A stretch of 64,000 bases of DNA from Trichoderma breve (taxonomy: Eukaryota; Ascomycota; Sordariomycetes; Hypocreales; Hypocreaceae). Positions 25,976 through 37,437 of this stretch are shown piece by piece (within the stretch, counting starts at the first letter, position 1; each line of letters starts with the position of its first letter). The notes below the pieces were generated by a model that saw nothing but the letters and a program-made list of their open reading frames with translations, had not been told where the DNA came from and searched no databases. Made by a program: the position numbers and the translations under genes. The stretch is taken from the NCBI RefSeq assembly GCF_028502605.1, contig NC_079233.1:4898001-4962000 (forward strand). The letters run 5' to 3'.

Positions 25976-27170
25976 TCGGCTGCGGTGGAGGGCGTCGGTC
26001 TCATGGCAAGGTGCAGCACTAATGCCGCTGTGCGCAGCGGAGCTACTGAGTTTGTCTGCACCAGAGCAGGTACTTGGCCTCTACTTGCGTCTACTTGTGC
26101 CAACTTGTGCCTTGGTGGCGGCCGAGGAAGCATTTCTCGTCGCAAGAAAGCACACACGAGCTAGCACAAACAAATGCGCTCCGTATGACAGTCTGCTATT
26201 ACGAGTACTACTGCTGCTAGTGGCCTCAATCTGTGACTCTTGTGTACACTTACAAAGTACGACGCTCCATGTGATATCAGCCACCAGCCAGCCGTGCAAG
26301 GGGCGACTGTTTTCCGTTTTGCCGTTCTACCATGTTAGTCTTAGTAAAGTCAGCCATGAGTTTGTATGTACGGAGTAGTATTAGTAGAATTCCTGCAGCG
26401 TGATTCGGCCGACATCTTAGAGGTACCAAGGAATGAAAAGCTACATTCTGGGCATCCAATTCGCAGTGCAACCATATTGTATCTCTACACCAACACGGCA
26501 TCTCTCTTCCATACTGGTTGCCTTACCTAAGCACACGGCTCATCCTCACCCTCCCAAAGCCAGAACAGAATCCTCCCATCATGTCATCCAATGCTCTCTT
26601 CTCAAAACCCATCACGACATATCTGACTCCCCCTTCAGCTAAACCAACTCATCTCACATCTCATGCGACCAGCCTCGGCATCGGTGGATCGTGCTGCATC
26701 TGCCAGATACGGCGTAGTGCCGGCCAGCTGGAGCTAGCCCCTGGCCGCTGCTCTCATTCCATCTTATCAGAGACAAATCGGAATCGCCTGTCTCATCAGC
26801 CAACGTGGCACGTCTCGACACCGCCTTAGACATCCAGTCAAGTCACCCAATTGCTCTGTGCCTGACGTGAGATTAGCTTGAATAAGCTTTGTCGCCAATC
26901 GGGAAGCGTCAGACACTTTTCCTAGCCGGGCATCTTTGCTGGCGCCCCAATTCTTCCGTCGTTTTCTGGAAGCGTGGGGTAAGAGTCAAACTTACAATAT
27001 TCCTCATCACCTTTGATTTCATCTATATGTGATTCCTGAATCGGCAATCCTTGTTTGAGCATTGAATCCAGCATCAACTGTTTATACTTTCTTCGTCGTT
27101 ATTGGTTCCTTTCTCTGTGTGGGTTGTTGCCGTTACCATTCGGCGCATTTGTGTGACACGGCGTGTCATC

Positions 27171-27440
27171 ATGACGGACACCACACCAACGCAACCACCC
27201 GTCAAAAGGACGCTGAAACCGGTCCCCGATCGTGGGATTCGGGTGCAATCTTCTAAAACAAAATCCAGTCATCAATTTGCTCTTCCCGGTTCTTTACCGG
27301 AGCCTGGTGGGTGCTGCGCTGACTCGCCATCCCAAAGCGTACAGTATCACTTACATGACTTGTCAGAAACCATCCAAATCAACACCACTTCAGTGCCACA
27401 GCCGTTTCTAGAGCCGGACAAGTTGGAGCAGTGGAAATGA
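27171..27440 (+). CDS. Hypothetical 89-aa open frame
   Basis: A hydrophilic reading frame beginning ATG ACG GAC, with a Pro/Lys-rich start (PPVKRTLKPVPDRG), a short Cys-Cys pair (GGCCAD) and a Pro/Glu-rich end (EPDKLEQWK). No domain, signal peptide or membrane segment is visible. Its composition looks more protein-like than the neighbouring chance frames, but there is no homology evidence. It lies on the same strand as, and about 580 bp upstream of, the aldehyde dehydrogenase. It could equally be part of an untranslated leader or a chance frame. Confidence 0.25.
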   Translation: MTDTTPTQPPVKRTLKPVPDRGIRVQSSKTKSSHQFALPGSLPEPGGCCADSPSQSVQYHLHDLSETIQINTTSVPQPFLEPDKLEQWK

Positions 27441-27949
27441 AACACAAAGAAGATCCGATTACTATAGTATTACGATTCTCGGGTTTATTGACTTCACTCA
27501 CGAGCTTTCGGTCGGAAATACAATCACTTGGCCTCTGAGCTCCGAAGCCACCTGACTAATCGGCTCCGGTTGGTAATTTCTGCCCGTGATACGCGAGAAT
27601 GTCCGGGGTAGTGAAGGGATTCGATGCTCACAAAGAACTTACTCACGAGGCTTGAGGGGTCACCACTGCCTCTTTGCCATGCTTGATGCTACAGTGCCGT
27701 TTCTCAGAGCCGACGCTATATCAATAATTCCATGCTAAGGTAGTGCTGGATTGGATCTGGAACCGACCCCGCACAGACCAAGGTAGATCGCCATCTCAAA
27801 TTCTATCATCGGCTCGGCTACAAAGTGGGTTGAACAGACTCCTTGCTCAAGGCATCTGGGAGGATAAATAGCTGCCATCAAGGCAAAGCAGCGTTGGAGA
27901 TACTCATTGCAGAACCTCTTGGCCTCGATCACATTTGGAAGCCTCACAG

Positions 27950-27998
27950 GTTTTCTTTTTCTATTTTTTCTTGTTTTTCTTCCTCGCTTTCACAACAC
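27950..27998 (+). promoter_or_regulatory. Pyrimidine-rich tract before ALDH start
   Basis: A nearly continuous CT stretch ends about 20 bp before the ATG at 28017. Such tracts often mark the core promoter and transcription start zone of well-expressed filamentous-fungal genes. No clear TATA box at a fixed distance was found. Confidence 0.4.
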
Positions 27999-28016
27999 CA
28001 GGCCAATACATATAAA

Positions 28017-29521
28017 ATGTTCCTAGGAGAGACCAAGGACGGGCACGTCGTGCCTTTCATCATCAATGGCCAAGACTACCATCCAGAGAGATCATTTGAT
28101 GTCATATCTCCTGTAACGGGCAAAGTATCACACCGTTGTGGTGCTGCCACCGTAGCAGATGCCACCGCGGCTGTCGATGCGGCTGCAGCGGCCTTCAAGA
28201 CATGGAGAAAGTCAACGCCTGCCCATCGTCGTGACATTTTACTCAAGGCCGCCCATATCATTCAGCAGAAGACTGATGAGCTGGCTGAGATCATGTCACA
28301 TGAGACGGGGGCTGCGACTCCCTGGGCTCTCTTCAACATCAACACGGCGGCAGACCTGATTAGAGACGCTGCCAGCCGAACCTCTGCCATCGAAGGCTCG
28401 TTTCCTACCTTGATGGATCCCAATACTAGCGGCATCGTTATGCGAGAGCCCTACGGAGTTGTTCTGTCCGTGGCTCCTTGGTAAGCTATCACACATCTGA
28501 CTCTGCATTCTCAACCACTCCATCTCACAATTTCACCAGGAACGCCCCCTACATTCTACCCACTCGTTCTATTGTAGGCCCTGTTGCCGCAGGAAACACA
28601 GTCATTCTCAAAGCCTCTGAGTTTGCGCCGCAATGCATGAGGGCCCTTGTATCCGCCTTCCACGAGGCCGGTCTGCCCAAAGGTGTCATAAACATGATTG
28701 CCCACGACCGGGATACTGCGGCTGAGATCACATCGTCTTTGATTGCCAATCCCCACATCAGGAAGATCAACTTCACGGGTAGCACCAACGTTGGGCGAGT
28801 CATTGGAAGACTCGCTGGCGAGCACCTTAAACCAGTTATTCTCGAGCTTGGCGGCAAAGCGCCGGCCATTGTGTGGGAGGATGCGGATCTTGATTCTGCA
28901 GCCCAGCAATGCGCACTAGGCGCATTCCTTCACGGCGGCCAGATCTGCATGTCTACGGAGAGGATCATTGTCCACAAGAACATCAAGAGTCAGTTTCAGG
29001 AGAAGCTGAAAGCAGTAGTCAATGGCATGTTCCCGTCTGACGGACCCTCTCCTATACTCATCAACGAAATGGCCGTCAAGCGTAACAAGGCGCTCGTCGA
29101 GAATGCCACCTCCAAAGGCGCAACGGTGATTATTGGAGACGTCAAGGCTCTCGAGTCCCGTGTCGCCGAGCTGCGGCCTATCGTTGTCGACAAGGTCACG
29201 CCTGATATGGATATCTACAAGACAGAGTCGTTTGGCCCGACAGTCTCCCTGTATGAGATTGAGACGGAGGAGGAAGCCATTGAGCTTGCAAACGACTCCG
29301 ATTACGGCCTAACGTCGGCCGTCTTCACAGAGGATCTCAGAAGGGGCCTGCGTTTCGCGAGGGAGATTGATTGTGGTGCCGTTCACATCAACAACATGAC
29401 TGTTCACGATGAACCTGCTCTGCCGCATGGAGGTACCAAGTCGAGTGGATTTGGGCGCTTCAACTCATCCGTCGGGCTGGATGAGTGGGTGAGAACAAAG
29501 ACTGTTACTTTCAAGAACTAA
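28017..29521 (+). CDS. NAD(P)-dependent aldehyde dehydrogenase, 481 aa
   Basis: Exons 28017-28480 and 28540-29521; the 59-bp intron (GTAAGC to CAG) splits the codon of Trp155. The length is normal for the aldehyde dehydrogenase superfamily. The transition-state Asn is Asn156 (PWNAPYILP), the NAD loop is FTGSTNVGR (Gly235 region), the general base is Glu257 in LELGGKAP, and the nucleophile is Cys291 in GGQICMS. The C-terminal PHGGTKSSGFGR and EWVRTKTVT segments are also typical. The GGKAP and GQICMSTERIIV wording resembles the vanillin/salicylaldehyde dehydrogenase branch, so oxidation of an aromatic aldehyde to its acid is the best guess. No targeting peptide is seen, so it is probably cytosolic. 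It is convergent with the MYND gene (227 bp between stops) and divergent from a Zn2Cys6 regulator. Confidence 0.93.
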
Positions 29522-29748
29522 TACTGTCAAGAGGAGCGAGATGTAATTTTCATAGACGGATACCTTTCTGTACTTTTCAGCTGCAGCTGAAGCTGTGGCT
29601 TGGATGAACTCAATACCTTCCACTCAAACTTGTCTATCTTGAACAAATAGCTGCTATTAGATCACGAGGCTCATTTTAAAAGCTTCTATTATTCCTGAAC
29701 TAATCATTGGTCACGTTATAAATATCATATCATCCCAGGGTCGTCATA

Positions 29749-30453
29749 TTAAAACATAGAGCCATAAACATTGTTTCCCAATTCACCCGTCTCCATCGCC
29801 ACCATCATCTTCCTCATCGCCGTCCCATCACTCCCACCAACCGGCCCATAAACAGCCTCCGCAAACATCCTCAACTGCATCGGGAACTCGCGATCCCCAT
29901 AATGCTCGATAATATCGCTCTTCTCAACAGGATACCGCAGATTCGAAAATTCGTCATCCATCCCCAGCTGCTCACACGCCTCCTGCTTCTCGTCGTTCCA
30001 CCAGGGAGGTAGCAAGCCAGGCACAGCAGCCGCCTCCTCTAAAAACTCCTGGAAGCCATATAGTCCGTCAGTGCTCCCGTCATAAAGACTGCCCGCCATT
30101 ACTTCTCCTTCCATGGTGTACGTGTCTTCGACACGCAGGCGGTAGGCGTCGACAAGCAGTCTGTATACGTCCTTCTCAGGGCGTTCGTGAAGCCAGGTGC
30201 CTTTGTCGAGGCGGGTGAAGGGTTTGGAGATGGGTTGATCTAGCCCCTTGGGGGGAGATAAACGGTTGCTCGTGGGATTTGATGCGTTGGATGAAGCGTT
30301 TGTGGATTGATTCTTGCTGCAAATCTTCTTGTGGGCTTTCCAATCGGCTTTTTGGCAGTCTCGGGAGCAATATGGTGTTGTATGGCATTTGGCGCAACGC
30401 TTTAGGGAGACCTCGGGTGGTCCTTTCTTACAGGCGTTACATCTCGCATCCAT
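29749..30453 (-). CDS. MYND-type zinc-finger protein, 234 aa
   Basis: Single exon; start chosen at 30453 because the MYND finger begins four residues later and the upstream in-frame extension to 30639 is hydrophobic, non-conserved-looking sequence. The finger (residues about 5-44) is CNAC, then CAKC, YCSRDC, then QKADWKAHKKIC: the full C-x2-C, C-x2-C, C-x3-C, H-x3-C set. A Ser/Asn-rich linker follows. The rest (about 90-234) is an acidic helical region with DVYRLLVDAYRLRVED and PGLLPPWWNDEK motifs, seen in many small fungal MYND proteins of unknown function. MYND fingers bind Pro-rich peptides in partner proteins; the partner here is unknown. It is convergent with the aldehyde dehydrogenase. 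Confidence 0.85.
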   Translation of the reverse strand: MDARCNACKKGPPEVSLKRCAKCHTTPYCSRDCQKADWKAHKKICSKNQSTNASSNASNPTSNRLSPPKGLDQPISKPFTRLDKGTWLHERPEKDVYRLLVDAYRLRVEDTYTMEGEVMAGSLYDGSTDGLYGFQEFLEEAAAVPGLLPPWWNDEKQEACEQLGMDDEFSNLRYPVEKSDIIEHYGDREFPMQLRMFAEAVYGPVGGSDGTAMRKMMVAMETGELGNNVYGSMF

Positions 30454-31141
30454 TGTGAAGCTGGGTACCTGGTTTGATCGAGGCGTATAATGAAGGGGTG
30501 ATTGATGCCCAACTTGAGGAGAATGGAAACAAGTCGCTGAGTGTGATACGAAACATTTGAAGAAAAGCCTTGCGGGGTAGAAGGAAGCAAAGTAAACATG
30601 CATGACATACTGACTGGCAATTGGCCAAGTCTGCTGCATGGCTATGCCAGTTTTGACCGCCTGTAATATGCCGTTGACTTTGTTTGTGTTATTGCATTTG
30701 TAGAAGCCATATCATGATGTTCGGTTTCGTTCATTGACTGCTCGAAGAAAAAATCGCTAGCACTCGCAGTTGGATCTAAATATCTAATACTAAGCCTCAA
30801 AAAGGTCTATAAATGACATGAAACAATGGATGATGGATATAGTGGGCGAGAAGGAGGGGTATCAGACTGCTTCAAAGTGCTGTATCATAAAAAGGAGGGA
30901 AAATGGGTGCATGAGCAGGCTAACAGAAAAAAATCCAAGCAGTCGCGGCAAAAGATCTATCCCACTGTAATCAAATCACGCGCATAGACAAAACCAAAAA
31001 CAAATCTTTCAAAAGGATCACCAAGGAGAACGCAGGTAGGAAACAAGACTGTCATTGTCTTGTTGCGTCTCCTCAGCCACAAGTCAACTAACTGTTTCGT
31101 TGACATGTTCCCCTTTCCCGCCTCAGCACCTTTCTTTCGTT
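30454..31141. other. Intergenic region, 0.7 kb
   Basis: It contains the promoter of the minus-strand MYND gene and the 3' end of the minus-strand membrane-protein gene. Short open frames here are extensions of the MYND frame or chance. Nothing else is seen. Confidence 0.6.
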
Positions 31142-33216
31142 TCATGTACGAAATTGCAAACGTATAATAGAGAAGAGCATATTCTGCAAAACGTGGAGAA
31201 TGACAGCAACGCTGGTAGGCAAAAGCTCCGGCCAGACAGCCAGATCCAATTTCCCCTCCAGCCCAACGTCGATTTTGAAAAACAGGGCAATCAGCCCTCG
31301 CACGACGAGACTCGCGACTAGCTCGCACCCCCACGTCACCATGGAGGCGTAAAACGTCAGGTTAAAGTCGTACTGCAGTGTCTCGTCCTCGGCCTTGTCA
31401 AAAGCAAAGTATGGGTACACCTCCTTGTTGGCGCCAAAGTGAAGCACCAGGATGCTTCCCAAAAAGGTGGCCATGGATGTGTTTTCGGCCAGAAAGCGGA
31501 TGAAGAGGTTTCGAGTTTGTAGCTTTTGATATGTGCCATATGTTAGCCCACTAAGGCCGAGAATGGTGAGAATCTTGTGGAATAAGCGAGTCATCATAAT
31601 GGGCGAAATGATGACCAGTCCTGTGGAAGAGAGAACTTGAAGGATAACGAATTGGGACGGCGAGCGAAGGCGGGCGTATAGAGCTCGGACGTAGGTCTGG
31701 TAGGTGAGCATAAAATAGCTGCGAGTATCCTGTCAGCGAGTTGTTTGGATTGGGGAAGATCAAAAGGAAAGACATACAGCTTAAAGACCCAACTCAAAGG
31801 ATAGCTTCCGACGCGCTCGCCTTCCCTGATGCCCAGCACCCATCCCGTCAAAGCATCCAGTAAATGCACAGTCACTACCCAGCCGTACACATATACAACA
31901 GTTTCAAAATTGTTATGAGGCAATGTGCGGAGGTAGATTTCAGCATACGCTTCTCCCAAAACATACGCCATCAGCCCGATGAAGAGGGCTACACAGAACC
32001 ACAGAAACCTCACAAAGCTTGCTGGCAGCCACCGTCGTCTCAGTGATACTCTAGATGCACCAGACGGAGGCAGTACTCTCAGAACATCCTGCTCCCAGAG
32101 GTCTTCGGGGAGATCACGGCGCCGGCGATGTCGGTTAGGAAACGAGTCGGGCTCTCCTGTCCACCACGAGGTCGTGAAGATGCGCTGCGTCTCGGAGAGA
32201 GAGTGCCGTAGCCCAATATGACGCTCGTTTGTCATCAGGATGAGAAAGGCGATGGCGACTGGCATGGCCATGACGATGAACGTCCATGACACCCATGCAG
32301 TGTTGTGAGCGGTGAGGAAGCGAGTAGAAGGTATGAAGTATACGGGAATGGGCACAGCAAGAGATAAGATGGCCAGAAGAGAAATTGTTATTGGGAATCC
32401 AAAAGACTGTGGCCACCTAGTGAGAAAAAAACGTTAGTCAAGCCAACCATAAAACATGACACTAGGGGTAAATGTGCCTACCAGTTCAACCTGTAAAGAT
32501 TGAATACTTTGGTGATCCAAATCAGAGCGCTGAGGTTATAGAAGCCGTAGTAGACGAAGAGGAAGAACCAAAAGTTGACTTGCACACGGGCCGCTCCGTG
32601 ACCGGGGACCTTGCTATCGAATGTCGCCGTGGTTCGTATAAGTCGCAGCCAAATGTCATTCGTTTTGTCACCGCCGTCGCCTTCGTCTGGGAACGAGTAC
32701 TGCGGGAAAGGCACAGCACACCACGCAACGGCCTGAATGGGCACATGTGTCAGCCTCCGTCTTAGTGCAAAAGCGCTCACCCGTAGATGTTGATGACCAT
32801 CCAAGAAGAACAGCGTAAAGTAAACGTACCAGCGCCGCGGGGAGGAAGACGAGCAGTCCATATCGACTCCACCACCTGTCCACCACGCGCTTCACCGCCG
32901 AGGGCCTTGGATCAACAAACAGATCGATGAAGTAGCTCTGCCACAGCCTCTCCCACTTCGAGTCGCCAACAGCTCTGTCATCCTCGCCAGAGCCGTCGCT
33001 TAGAAGCCCCGCCTCGATCTCGGCCACAATCAGCGCTCCATAGCCAACGTGTATGCTGTCGCGCCCGTTAGACAACAGTCCTAGAGGGCTGCTTGGTCGA
33101 CGTGGTCCGATGCCAGGACGAGGAGGCACGGCTCGATAACGACCGAGCAAAGGCGACGAGTCTGTAGGCCGGACGCGCGATTCAGAGCCCTGTGTGAACT
33201 GGAAGAAGGCGGGCAT
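31142..33216 (-). CDS. Multi-pass membrane protein of unknown function, 617 aa
   Basis: Exons (minus strand): 32830-33216, 32482-32732, 31778-32416, 31142-31718; introns of 97, 65 and 59 bp, all GT-AG, and the four exons join in one frame. The N-terminus (about 1-105) is soluble, Pro/Arg/Ser-rich. About ten hydrophobic segments follow, for example LLVFLPAALAVAWCAV (near 115-134), FWFFLFVYYGFYNLSALIW (near 185), ITISLLAILSLAVPIPVYFI (near 220-240), AWVSWTFIVMAMPVAIAFLI (near 250-271), FLWFCVALFIGLMAYVLG (near 350) and several between 430 and 617. A basic cytosolic-type loop (NRHRRRRDLPEDL) lies near residue 310. No signal peptide or catalytic motif is recognised. It reads like a conserved fungal integral membrane protein. 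It is followed on the same strand upstream by PEX2, but membership of a shared pathway is not shown. Confidence 0.85.
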
Positions 33217-34307
33217 GGCTGCCTCCGGCTGAAAGTGCTGGCAGGATGAAGCGAGACAAGACGAGACAAGACAAAGACAAGAGATGCAAGGCGACGACAG
33301 CTGCAGCGCTGCTCGTCCCTGCTGCTCGTCCCGTCCTTTTTTTGGTTTGTAACCACAACCACAGCCCAGCCCAGGTCAGCTCAGCTCAGCTCAGGTTTTA
33401 CTCTGCTGAGGTTTTTCTTCTCTCCCCGGAGAGATGGAATGCGACTCGCTCGCACGAGAACAAAGGGCCAGCCGGCATGTGGAAGCGTAAATGACCTACA
33501 GCAGGGTCTCGTGCGCAGAGGGGCATCCCTGCATCTGCATGATGCCGCGGGTCTTGTCGGGCGCTTTTGGTTGGATTGCGAGGGCCCCGAGATGCTGGAG
33601 AATCGGCACTACAGCAGATTCCAGCAGATCCATCCAGGTGCTGTGCTGCTGTTGCGCAGCTGCGGCAGAATGACGCGGTTGCCGCCAGGACCCCTGAAGC
33701 CACTGGGCAGCCACTGAGAGCTACTGAAGACGGGAGCTACTGGAGCTATGCTGGGAGCCAAAACAAAGGCGGTGTGTCGCCCAATGACATCACTGGCAGC
33801 GGGCGGGAGCTTTGCAGCTATGTCGCTACTGTACTATGGATGGTACCACGCTATCTATTGGATGCCATATGCAGCTGTTGTTCATGTAGGCACGTAGGAT
33901 TCATGTAGAAATAAATTGCCGTGCATCACGCTATTTTCTCGTTAATTCAGCATCTCATTCTTTCTCATCTTGTCTATTATGGATGAAGGAAGTATGGAAT
34001 CCTATTGCCTACTTTGGTCCATGAGCATAGCGAAGCAAGCAATAATAACGCTGTAAATGTATGTGTCCAAATTCTCTAAGGCGCCACGCCCAGTTACCAA
34101 ACTTTCCAACTAAAAAATGTATGTCCCATCGACCAAACACATCATGTTATACAATACAAAATAATCCCAAAAACAGATGCACACCCTTTTAGATAAGTAG
34201 TCACAGACCAAGTCTTCCCTCTATCCAATAAAGACGTGGCATGATATAGAAGTTCTATGCTTTCATGACTCTCAGCATCTCACCTCAGCACCTCAGCCCC
34301 GACGGGC
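33217..34307. other. Intergenic region, 1.1 kb
   Basis: It holds the promoter of the minus-strand membrane-protein gene and the 3' region of PEX2. Two small tandem repeats lie close to the start codon: GAGACAAGA-type units at 33252-33284 and AGCTC units at 33372-33395. No gene is supported. Confidence 0.55.
33372..33395 (+). repeat. AGCTC pentanucleotide repeat
   Basis: Four near-perfect AGCTC/AGGTC units about 160 bp upstream of the start of the minus-strand membrane-protein gene. AGCTC repeated this way is partly self-complementary. A role in the promoter is possible but unproven. Confidence 0.7.
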
Positions 34308-35591
34308 TTATTCCATAGAAATGACAGATCCGTCATCAGAGCCTCCAATCACATCGTCTGAAAATGCCACTGTCTTTGTCGATGTTGACTTGCGGGACGG
34401 CTCGAGCACATCTCCATTCCACGGCTTGCATTCTTTGACGTGCTCTCCACACCTTAGACAAGTCCAGCCCTCGCCCTCTTCACGGTCTAAGCGTGTTGCG
34501 ATACACACGAAACAGTAGATGCACCCGCATGGAATAGCCTCGTAGGGATTGGTAACGTCGGTTTGCGCTGATCCAATGACGCCGCTAGATGCTGCCGCTG
34601 CCATGATTTCCGACTCGGATGATGCGGCGGCGTTCTGATCCTGGTAGCAGATGGCACAAGTCCTCTCGGGCAAGAAGCCGAGCTCGCCGTTCGAAGAATC
34701 ACCCTTTTGAGATGTGTTCATGATGTCTTTTGTTTTTCGCCAGGTGCGGCTCAGCCATCGTCGCCAGCGGTTGACCCCGATTAGGGGCAGTACGAACAGA
34801 AGGAATTCGGTAAAAGCATGCCACACTAGCTGTCGGTTGAGGTATTCAAAGGAAACCTCGCGGCTGACATGGCTTGTAGGAGGTGCCAGCCGCATGCGTA
34901 GAACACGGTCGAGAAGTGTGCGATACTGTCCGCGGAATAGGAACACCAGGAAGGAGACGCATGCTGCAGCCGAGTGCGCCGTTGTCAGCGCGGTTGTTAA
35001 TCGAGATAGCCTCTGGACTCTAGGGCTAGGGTCGCTGTATCCGTCGTCCTGATCCACGAGCCAGTCCTCCCACCTGGTCCAGGCATATTTTCCAAAGACC
35101 GTTACCAGGCCGTATAGTGACTTTTGTAGCCTCGTCGGGGGTGACAGCACGGGGCCCCCTTTTCTGGCATCGGTGTATTTGAGGTTTTGTAGAGCCGCTC
35201 CGTACGTTGCATCGTTATCCCAGACTGTCAGTTTGAACAGGATGGCCCTGAGCGCCAGCTGAATCTCGGAAGACCAGTCGTCTTTGAGATGGCCGCCGGC
35301 ATAGTATCTGAGGGCGTCGCCAACCTGCCCCTTGAGGAGCTCCAGCAGCTCTTCATCCAGGAGCTCGGCATCAACCTGCGCAACGCGAAACGCAGGCCGG
35401 GTGCTCTCTATCGAGGCGGCTGCATCCCAGACACCGGCGAGGCGATTGAGGGGGTACGGCAGACGCTGCAGCTGGTTGTTCACGCGAGACGATTCGCGCT
35501 GAGCCGCGATTCGGGCCCGTTGTTCGGCTTCGCGGGCCGCTCGTCGCTCAGCGACGCGCTGTTGGGCTTGGACGAAGCTCGAGTCGTTCAT
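34308..35591 (-). CDS. PEX2: Peroxisome biogenesis RING ubiquitin ligase PEX2
   Basis: Single exon, 427 aa from the ATG at 35591; the longer frame to 35771 adds about 60 residues of Arg/Ser-rich sequence not expected at a PEX2 N-terminus, so the inner start is preferred, although the upstream part could be used. After a charged Ala/Arg/Glu-rich coiled region, residues about 45-280 match the Pex2/Pex12 N-terminal membrane domain (DAELLDEELLELLKGQ, LRAILFKLTVWDNDATYGAAL, then hydrophobic segments SAAACVSFLVFLFRG and AFTEFLLFVLPLIGV). The RING is near 312-394: CAICYQD, a long Ala/Ser-rich insertion, then IPCGCIYCFVC and WTCLRCGEH. With PEX10 and PEX12 it forms the peroxisomal complex that ubiquitinates the PEX5 receptor for recycling. 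Confidence 0.93.
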   Translation of the reverse strand: MNDSSFVQAQQRVAERRAAREAEQRARIAAQRESSRVNNQLQRLPYPLNRLAGVWDAAASIESTRPAFRVAQVDAELLDEELLELLKGQVGDALRYYAGGHLKDDWSSEIQLALRAILFKLTVWDNDATYGAALQNLKYTDARKGGPVLSPPTRLQKSLYGLVTVFGKYAWTRWEDWLVDQDDGYSDPSPRVQRLSRLTTALTTAHSAAACVSFLVFLFRGQYRTLLDRVLRMRLAPPTSHVSREVSFEYLNRQLVWHAFTEFLLFVLPLIGVNRWRRWLSRTWRKTKDIMNTSQKGDSSNGELGFLPERTCAICYQDQNAAASSESEIMAAAASSGVIGSAQTDVTNPYEAIPCGCIYCFVCIATRLDREEGEGWTCLRCGEHVKECKPWNGDVLEPSRKSTSTKTVAFSDDVIGGSDDGSVISME

Positions 35592-37437
35592 GGAGGCGGC
35601 ATTGAGTGTTTGAATCTGGGGATGTGGAATCGGTCGTGTGTCAAGACTGCATGCTGAGCGCGATGCAGCTGAGAGATGTCGAGATGCGATTATGAAAGCT
35701 GACTGACGGACGAGCCGAGGTCTAGCTGGGGTGGCTTCGGCTCGTGGATCTCGGTGATAGGCCGGGCCCACCAGCCGTGATTTAGCACTGAAGGCAATGC
35801 CTAGGTTAGAAGTTAAACCGGCATCGGGACAAGCACATGAATTGGAATTGTGTAGTATTACGAGTTTGTTGTTTTTGCTGTTTGAGAATATACGATGTAC
35901 CAGATGGTCACGAGCTAAGCAATCGTACGCTCAAATGCTCGTCATGTGATGCGGTGCCTTGTTTGGTAGGATAGCTTCGATCCATATGAGTTGGTGTGGA
36001 CAGCAGATCCCACCCACACGCTTGTGTAGATGAAGGCCCCTCCTCGCGGGGTTTTTGGAGAGGAAATCCTTTGGAAATGATATCGTAACTTTTTTATGCA
36101 TGTTTGCTATTCCATGTTATTTTATGCTGATTTAACTATCGCTTGAAAAAGGGCCATATCATGGTCATTTTTGGTGCTGACCAAGCACACAAACAAAACA
36201 TCTTGAATCAGCCATCTCACCTTAGTAGGTAGTCAGCCACAATGATGCACGAGATCTGGTGCGTTACCACATGGCCGGTAAGACCCTTTTCATGTGCCAG
36301 CCAGACACATGGTTATAAGTGCTTACAAACGGCCAGGTTCGACAAAAGGCAGCCAGAATCCATCATATCTAGTCGCCTTGGATCCGAGTGAAGCTTACAT
36401 CTTGCAAAGAACAACAACTTGACAAAGCATTACCGTCTATACATTCCGCCACGTTTCGGCCATCTTTGAAGCTAGGAATTTACTGGATGCGACCGACTGT
36501 CAAGAGGATTACCTCATTAAACCTGGATATACAGACAACGAAACATTGCATCGGCCCAAGGAGAGAGATAAAGCTGTGCCTCGATCTACCTGCCTCTACT
36601 TGCAGCTTATCCGCCAGGTTCAGCATGATATCCACAGGGAGCAACAGCCGTCTCACATACTACTGGGAACAATACGAAATTCCGATTTGTCTACTACTCG
36701 ACACTTGACAGCCTTGATCCCCCCTCTCTTTATTCCCATGCAGACAAAGAACTATCCAAAAAGCGACATGAAGACTCTGGAACCCCTCGAGCAACGAATC
36801 GGATTGGTTGACGTCGCAGAATAATAACAGACAGGCATTGATCGTCCAAGTGCCGCCCCTCCACACTCTCCAGCTCTCCAGACCGCACTAAAGCAGCCAG
36901 ACCCGCCCTCGATGCAGCCTAGCTGGACCGGGAGCTTCATCACTGCAAATCCACCATAATCATCTCCATCTCCTTGATTCATCAACGGCCGCATCTGCCT
37001 AGCCGCTGCTCGAGCTCGTGCTTGCGCTTGCGCTTCTTCCTGGAGCCGCTGCTCTTCTTATTCGCTGTCGTTTGTGTGACTCATTGCCCGTCGCGACGCG
37101 ATCCCGCCAACTCACGTCCATCAAAAAGCACTTTATATCAACAGCTGCTGCCTCGTGCGCGATTGCGACCCCGGCCTCGCGATTCACGCTTCGGGGTTTA
37201 TCTAGAAGCCCCGCGGCCGGCATTGAATTGTGACGTCTAGTCCCCGACGTATTTAACGACATCGCGAAGGATTGGGTCGGAGATGAGAGATTGATTGGAT
37301 TCATCGCCAAACTCCAACACCGCCACCTCGCTATCCATCAACACAACAAACCGCTACAATACATGACCGTTCCTTATCGCCTACGATCACGCCACTAAAT
37401 CTCTCCCTCTTTTTTCACGCCCGACTTCCGACACAAT
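35592..37437. other. Divergent intergenic region, 1.8 kb
   Basis: It separates PEX2 (minus) from the single-span membrane protein (plus) and must contain both promoters. Open frames at 36388-36824 and 36974-37310 are short, overlapping and featureless. The last 200 bp before 37438 are C-rich with repeated CAACAC-type words typical of fungal 5' leaders. Confidence 0.55.

Larger units (their letters stand above)
24928..28016. other. 3.1-kb divergent intergenic region
   Basis: It separates the Zn2Cys6 regulator (minus, start 24927) from the aldehyde dehydrogenase (plus, start 28017), so both promoters lie here. It holds three CCAAT boxes at 25833-25975, two exact TACGGAGTA-type words (25388-25396 and 26369-26377), a TACGAGTA word (26200-26207), a T run at 25233-25244 and a pyrimidine-rich tract at about 27950-27998 just before the dehydrogenase start. 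One 89-codon open frame (27171-27440) is listed separately with low confidence. Confidence 0.6.

Noticed and set aside
30454..30639. Longer N-terminus for the MYND protein
   Set aside because: The added stretch is non-conserved-looking and hydrophobic; the finger starts directly after the inner Met.
35592..35771. Longer N-terminus for PEX2
   Set aside because: The extra residues are Arg/Ser/Ala-rich and not typical of PEX2; the inner ATG at 35591 begins the expected charged region.
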